NCBI GenBank assembly: GCA_003141795.1
Contig: PLNO01000292.1
Location: 399-9,403 of the forward strand
DNA length: 9,005 nucleotides
Source: Spirochaetaceae bacterium
GTDB taxonomy: Bacteria; Spirochaetota; Spirochaetia; SZUA-6; Fen-1364
Direction: 5' to 3'
The notes below the pieces were generated by a model. The model was not told where the DNA came from. It ran no database searches and saw only the letters and a list, made by a program, of their open reading frames with translations. This document shows positions 5,517 through 9,005 of this stretch, one piece after another. Numbering within the stretch: position 1 is the stretch's first letter; every line of letters starts with the position of its first letter. The translations under genes and the position numbers were made by a program.

Positions 5517-6605
5517 ATGGACGACACCAAGGCACACAATCATAGTCAGGGAGAGGTCACACTCCCTGTTTCGTTCCCGGCACTGGCCGTCGAGGACGAA
5601 GGGAAACCCGTTATTCTTCAAACAGGGAGAATCGACGAGCTGAACGATGACGACGTGCTCGTTCGCGTCGACTACGCGTCGATGAACAACATGGACGCCG
5701 GATTGGCCCGCAGGAACCTGTTCCAACTTCCTGCACCGTATGTGCTGGGGTTTGACTTCAGCGGAGAAGTCGTCAGGATCGGGGCACATAACCCGGGAGG
5801 ATTTCACATTGGCGACCAGGTTTTTGGATCGACGGCTCGGGCTGGATGCTTCGGCCACTACGTGGTTACCAAGAACAGATCCGATCGCATCCGGAAGCGT
5901 GGTGCCATTCCCGCACGGGAGGCAAGCACCTACGGGATCGCCTTCCTGACCGCCTACGAATCCCTCGCTATTGTAACAGACCTTGAACAACACAAAGGGA
6001 AGTGGATTTATGTGGCGGGTGCCGGTGGCGGCGTGGGGCATTTCGCCGCGCAAATTGCCAAACTCAACGGTCTCAAGGTGATTGGCAGCGCCAGTAAACC
6101 GGCTTCTCTCCAACTCCTGAGACAGTTGGGACTTGACGCTGTGGTCGATTATTCAAAGCAAGACGTGGTTGCCGAAGTACTGCGAATCACCGGAGGAGAG
6201 GGTGCTGAAGTCGTCCACGATTCGACCTACCGACAAGCGTCCTATGCGCAGAGTACGGCTGTTGTTGCTGCCGGTGGAGAATACATCAGGCTCGCGTCCG
6301 ACATCCAGATGAAGCGGTTTGGGCTGGTTGACCTCGCTAAGGTGGTAGAGGAGAGAGGCGCCAGGATGACGATCGCGGACCTCGGCCGATACAGTACCGA
6401 CCCGCAATTCATTCCACGGTGGCCTCTGGTTGCAAAGGGCCTTGACCGGGCGGTCGAGTGGTACGAGGCAGGAATGCTCAAACCCATCGTGACCCGGGTC
6501 ATCCCTTTCGACGCCATGGCCTTGCAAAAGGCCCTCGGGGATTTCGCCAGTGGGACGATCAACGTGGGAAAAGTTGTGGTCGAAATAACCCCTCAGCGCC
6601 TGTAG
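5517..6605 (+). CDS. Zinc-free MDR oxidoreductase (quinone oxidoreductase-like)
   Basis: This 362-residue protein belongs to the medium-chain dehydrogenase/reductase superfamily. The N-terminal GroES-like domain shows VLVRVDYASMNNMDAG (47-62), PYVLGFDFSGEVVRIG (74-89) and GDQVFG (99-104); the Rossmann domain has YVAGAGGGVGHFAAQIAK (165-182), the NAD(P)-binding glycine motif. The structural zinc-binding cysteine cluster and catalytic zinc ligands of alcohol dehydrogenases are absent, so it groups with NADPH:quinone oxidoreductase (Qor-like) and enoyl-reductase enzymes of the cytoplasm. S191 and K194 after the second beta strand fit an NADPH preference (inference). The natural substrate cannot be read from sequence. 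AAGGAG (5504-5509) lies 7 bases before the ATG. The first ~16 residues are a polar, His-containing extension that is longer than usual. It is divergent from the AraC-type regulator, likely its controller. Confidence 0.9.
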   Translation: MDDTKAHNHSQGEVTLPVSFPALAVEDEGKPVILQTGRIDELNDDDVLVRVDYASMNNMDAGLARRNLFQLPAPYVLGFDFSGEVVRIGAHNPGGFHIGDQVFGSTARAGCFGHYVVTKNRSDRIRKRGAIPAREASTYGIAFLTAYESLAIVTDLEQHKGKWIYVAGAGGGVGHFAAQIAKLNGLKVIGSASKPASLQLLRQLGLDAVVDYSKQDVVAEVLRITGGEGAEVVHDSTYRQASYAQSTAVVAAGGEYIRLASDIQMKRFGLVDLAKVVEERGARMTIADLGRYSTDPQFIPRWPLVAKGLDRAVEWYEAGMLKPIVTRVIPFDAMALQKALGDFASGTINVGKVVVEITPQRL

Positions 6606-6722
6606 GGATATCCGAAACAGATAGGTCCCGGAGCCAATCCCCGCCGTGACCCGGTTCTTCGTCACGCCGACGCAGGTAATACCCTCCGCTGCCTCCAGAA
6701 GGATGCCGCCTTTTATTACCGA
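6606..6722 (-). pseudogene. Possible decayed C-terminal coding tail
   Basis: The minus strand reads SVIKGGILLEAAEGITC, then NRVTAGIGSGTYLF (6656-6615), in one frame. The alternating pattern ending V-x-GSGTY-x-F looks like the last beta strands of glycoside hydrolase C-terminal domains (GH78 rhamnosidase-type tails end this way, from memory). There is no start with a ribosome binding site; the frame has no stop before it runs antisense into the oxidoreductase gene. It may be a leftover of a deleted gene or chance coding-like sequence. Confidence 0.2.
6675..6720. repeat. Inverted repeat between the converging oxidoreductase and transglutaminase-like genes
   Basis: GGTAATA (6675-6681) and TATTACC (6714-6720) are exact reverse complements with a 32-base loop. 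A second pair, CGTGAC/GTCACG, lies at 6643-6664 with a 10-base loop. Neither is followed by a T-tract, so neither is a clear intrinsic terminator for the converging genes. Confidence 0.3.
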
Positions 6723-6747
6723 CGGAGTGTCCGACATCGCTGCCGCA

Positions 6748-8853
6748 TCACTCCGCCCATGTCACACTCTCCACTCCGGATATCTCGGCCGCGCGTGTCG
6801 CCTCTTCCCCCTTCAGACCGAGATAGGAATACTTCTCCGCGATATCCGGAGCCTCGGCCGTCAGCTTTTCGTAGACCTTCCTGACCTGGTAATAGTTCTC
6901 CAGATCGTGGTTCACGATCGCCTCCGCAAGAAGGACGTTGGGGTTGTCGGGATCCTTGGCGCTGGCGCGGCCGTAGTATTCGAGCGCTTTCTCCTTTTGA
7001 TCCTCGAGATAGAAGAGATTCCCCATGTTCAACAACGCGGGCACGTACTCTTCCCGTGCAAGCAGTTTCTCGAACTCTTTCCGGGCCCGATCATACTCTC
7101 CGTATTTCGCATAGAGAACGCCGAGCGAGTTCGTCGGTATTCTGGCATCCCCGCCAGTGCCGATCTCCTTCTGCAACGCCGCCACCCTCGGGGAAATCTC
7201 CTGGTCGACGAATCGGTTGGCGTCGTCCTGCAGCCTCCCGACGACGGCATCGGTCTGAGGGAGGCTCAACGCCACGTCGCTCCCCGACAGGCCCACGGGC
7301 TCGTAGATCTGCCAGGAATCGTGAAGCGGATAGAAGGCGGCGAGCTGCTTCGAGAGGTTCTCTCTCCATTCCCTGGCGCCATCCTGCCACGCCTTCAGGA
7401 ACCCTGCACTTTCCGTCACCTCGACGGGGACCCAGCTCTTGTCCGATCGCACGATGAGCTCGTCGGGGTGAGAGAACGATTTGCGGGAAGCGTCAGGGCT
7501 CATTCCCGTGGAGAACGCGACGAAGATATGTCCGGGAATCGTGATGAACCCTGTTTCTATCCCCGCAGACTCCAGCAGCGCGGAGTACAGCACGGAGAAG
7601 TCGCTGCACTTTCCCCCTTTGTACAGCAGCGTTTGCCGCGGAAACTGGATGTAATCAGCCACCTGGCGGTTCGACGTGAAAGTAGGTACGGGGTCTGACG
7701 AATAGGTGAGCCCATATAGCTGGAGGGTTTCGAAAAGCGCCATTGCTGTGATGAGGTTCTGGTTCACCGCCGCATTGGATTTCCCCTTCACCATGCTGAT
7801 CACGTTCTTGGAGAACGTGAGAACCGCCGGATCCTTCGTCGTCACGAATGCCGCGGCCCTCCGGTCATCCGCCCAGGTCGTCGCATTGCGATCGAGGATC
7901 GGCACGACTTCCACAAGGTTCTGATGCATGCTCTGCCCGTTGAGCACGTAGTCGACACTGATCGCCGCCTGTGCTTTCGTTTTCTCGGTGGTCTCGAGGA
8001 TTGCAGGAAGGAACAAGCCGTACAGGCCGATGTCTTTCGATTCGCCGGGCTGCAATTCCGGCGGGGCGTGGCAGTCGGTCGGTTCGGTCATGAACTCCTT
8101 GATCTGGAAGGAAACCTTGAGACCGGAGACCGTCGTACCGAACGTGTTGTGAAGCACGAGCTTCCCGAGCGGGTGGTCGGCATAGTAGGTGCGAAAAACC
8201 GGGTAGATGTCGTCGAAAGTCACGGACTTGACCTCGATTTGCTGCGTGGGCTGGGCGACATTGCCGGCGTGTCCTGCCGGTGCCGTTGCTACGGCGGTCG
8301 ATGGGGCCTCACCGAGGTCGTTCCAGGGGACGGCCGCCCATGTGCTCGTGGCATACGCCGACAGAAAGTCCGAACGCACTTCAGAAAAGCTCTTTTCAAG
8401 GGTTACGACATGCTGGGCCTGGGCCAGCTTGTCCGATTGCCAATTCAAATGGCCCATGACATTGACTCCGTCTTTCAGCCCTTCGACGACGATCGAGGAG
8501 ACCGCGCGCTCGGCCCAGAGGTCGGCCCATGCTGAGCCCTGCTGCACCTTGAAATAGGTCCGTGACAGCTGGTACCTGTGCCCGACGACGGGGGTGAAAT
8601 AGAACAGCCCTTTTGCTCCTGACGATTTCACCGTTGTCTTTTCACCCGTGGTCAAGTCGCTGAACGTCAGCACGATATCCGCAGTGTGGACGCCGTTGAC
8701 GGTGATACCGCCGGAGATCACTCTCCAGTTCTTTGCCTCCAGGCTGATCGTGCCGATCAGCAGGGACGAGCCCGCGGGAAGCTCTGAGGCTCCTTCTCCG
8801 AAGAGAGCTGTAGAAATGACGAAAAAGCCCATCAGAAGGGCCAGTTTCCTCAT
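6748..8853 (-). CDS. Exported transglutaminase-like protein with C-terminal TPRs
   Basis: The 701-residue product begins with a Sec signal peptide (MRK, hydrophobic 4-18, cleavage probably near 20-22), so it acts outside the cytoplasm. Residues ~25-320 look beta-rich, with LVLHNTFGTTVSGLKVSFQIKE-type strands resembling an Ig-like domain. A conserved bridge (DRNATTWADDRRAAAFVTTKDP, 321-342) precedes the transglutaminase-like core: GGKCSDFSVLYSALLESAG with C416, IPGHIFVAF with H442, and WVPVEVTE with E478 where many relatives have Asp. This is a papain-like Cys-His-acid centre; substrate is unknown, and protein cross-linking or peptide cleavage cannot be told apart. Residues ~575-672 form about three TPR repeats (LGVLYAKYGEYDRARKEFEKL and following), probably for protein binding. 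AAGGGGG (8867-8861) lies 7 bases before the ATG. It appears to be a single-gene unit. Architecture confident, function not. Confidence 0.88.
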   Translation of the reverse strand: MRKLALLMGFFVISTALFGEGASELPAGSSLLIGTISLEAKNWRVISGGITVNGVHTADIVLTFSDLTTGEKTTVKSSGAKGLFYFTPVVGHRYQLSRTYFKVQQGSAWADLWAERAVSSIVVEGLKDGVNVMGHLNWQSDKLAQAQHVVTLEKSFSEVRSDFLSAYATSTWAAVPWNDLGEAPSTAVATAPAGHAGNVAQPTQQIEVKSVTFDDIYPVFRTYYADHPLGKLVLHNTFGTTVSGLKVSFQIKEFMTEPTDCHAPPELQPGESKDIGLYGLFLPAILETTEKTKAQAAISVDYVLNGQSMHQNLVEVVPILDRNATTWADDRRAAAFVTTKDPAVLTFSKNVISMVKGKSNAAVNQNLITAMALFETLQLYGLTYSSDPVPTFTSNRQVADYIQFPRQTLLYKGGKCSDFSVLYSALLESAGIETGFITIPGHIFVAFSTGMSPDASRKSFSHPDELIVRSDKSWVPVEVTESAGFLKAWQDGAREWRENLSKQLAAFYPLHDSWQIYEPVGLSGSDVALSLPQTDAVVGRLQDDANRFVDQEISPRVAALQKEIGTGGDARIPTNSLGVLYAKYGEYDRARKEFEKLLAREEYVPALLNMGNLFYLEDQKEKALEYYGRASAKDPDNPNVLLAEAIVNHDLENYYQVRKVYEKLTAEAPDIAEKYSYLGLKGEEATRAAEISGVESVTWAE

Positions 8854-8860
8854 GGTGTTT

Positions 8861-8867
8861 CCCCCTT
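8861..8867 (-). promoter_or_regulatory. Ribosome binding site of the transglutaminase-like gene
   Basis: AAGGGGG lies 7 bases upstream of the ATG at 8853 and supports the start that gives an intact signal peptide. The remaining upstream 138 bases to the window edge hold no clear promoter; a TACTG-GAGG-CAGTA inverted repeat is seen at 8917-8930. Confidence 0.6.
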
Positions 8868-9005
8868 ACCGTCAAGAAAACCGCCGGAGGATGCTGACTG
8901 ATTGCTCACGAAGCCGTACTGGAGGCAGTATCCCGCCTTCCTCGTTTGGCGAAGACCGCAGTGACGACGACTCGACCCCGTGGCCTCGGAGAGAAAGTAA
9001 TGAAG

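Noticed and set aside
5460..6113. 217-codon minus-strand frame antisense to the oxidoreductase gene
   Set aside because: No motif or ribosome binding site, and the plus-strand MDR gene is unambiguous.
6646..7698. A 350-codon open frame on the plus strand opposite the transglutaminase-like gene
   Set aside because: It is antisense to a gene with clear domains, is rich in Arg, Leu and Val with no motif, and has no ribosome binding site.
8891..9005. Plus-strand frame from ATG 8891 open to the window edge, after GGAGG
   Set aside because: GGAGG abuts the ATG with no spacer, and the ~38 visible residues are Ser/Arg/Asp-rich with no family resemblance.

Overview
The window is about 9 kb of moderately GC-rich bacterial DNA with nine supportable protein-coding genes (one cut by the left edge, one very short and tentative) and no RNA genes, CRISPR array or transposase that I can see. 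The strongest hint about lifestyle is the left edge: the end of an Mrp/NBP35-type ATPase joined to a NifX-like 'orange protein' domain, followed by an overlapping metallo-beta-lactamase-fold gene. From family knowledge this set is typical of strict anaerobes (sulfate reducers, spirochaetes and similar Gram-negatives). A secreted transglutaminase-like/TPR protein at the right edge also fits a diderm bacterium. The sequence does not let me name a genus.

Layout. 1-1427 (+): Mrp-ORP fusion and MBL-fold hydrolase, overlapping by 13 bases and probably translationally coupled. 1428-1730: GC-rich non-coding stretch with several perfect palindromes. 1731-1940 (-): a 69-residue DUF2892/YgaP-type inner-membrane protein preceded by a CRP/FNR-family-like operator. 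2245-3207 (-): a PLP fold-type II threonine/serine dehydratase-like enzyme with a long inverted repeat just upstream of its start. 3313-4059 (-): class I SAM methyltransferase. 4106-4252 (-): a possible 48-residue exported peptide. 4434-5393 (-) and 5517-6605 (+): an AraC-family regulator divergent from a zinc-free MDR (quinone oxidoreductase-like) enzyme, sharing a short promoter region with a perfect 15-bp palindrome. 6606-6747: intergenic, with a possible decayed coding tail on the minus strand. 6748-8853 (-): a 701-residue exported protein with a beta-rich N-terminal half, a transglutaminase-like Cys-His core and C-terminal TPRs. 8854-9005: upstream region of that gene.

The genes do not form one pathway. 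The clearest functional units are the Mrp-ORP/MBL pair and the AraC/oxidoreductase pair. The most interesting signals are regulatory: the palindrome lying exactly in the spacer of the predicted araC-type promoter, the TGTGA-N6-TCACT site before the DUF2892 gene, and the 30-bp inverted repeat before the dehydratase. I did not find convincing evidence of a large new multi-gene system.
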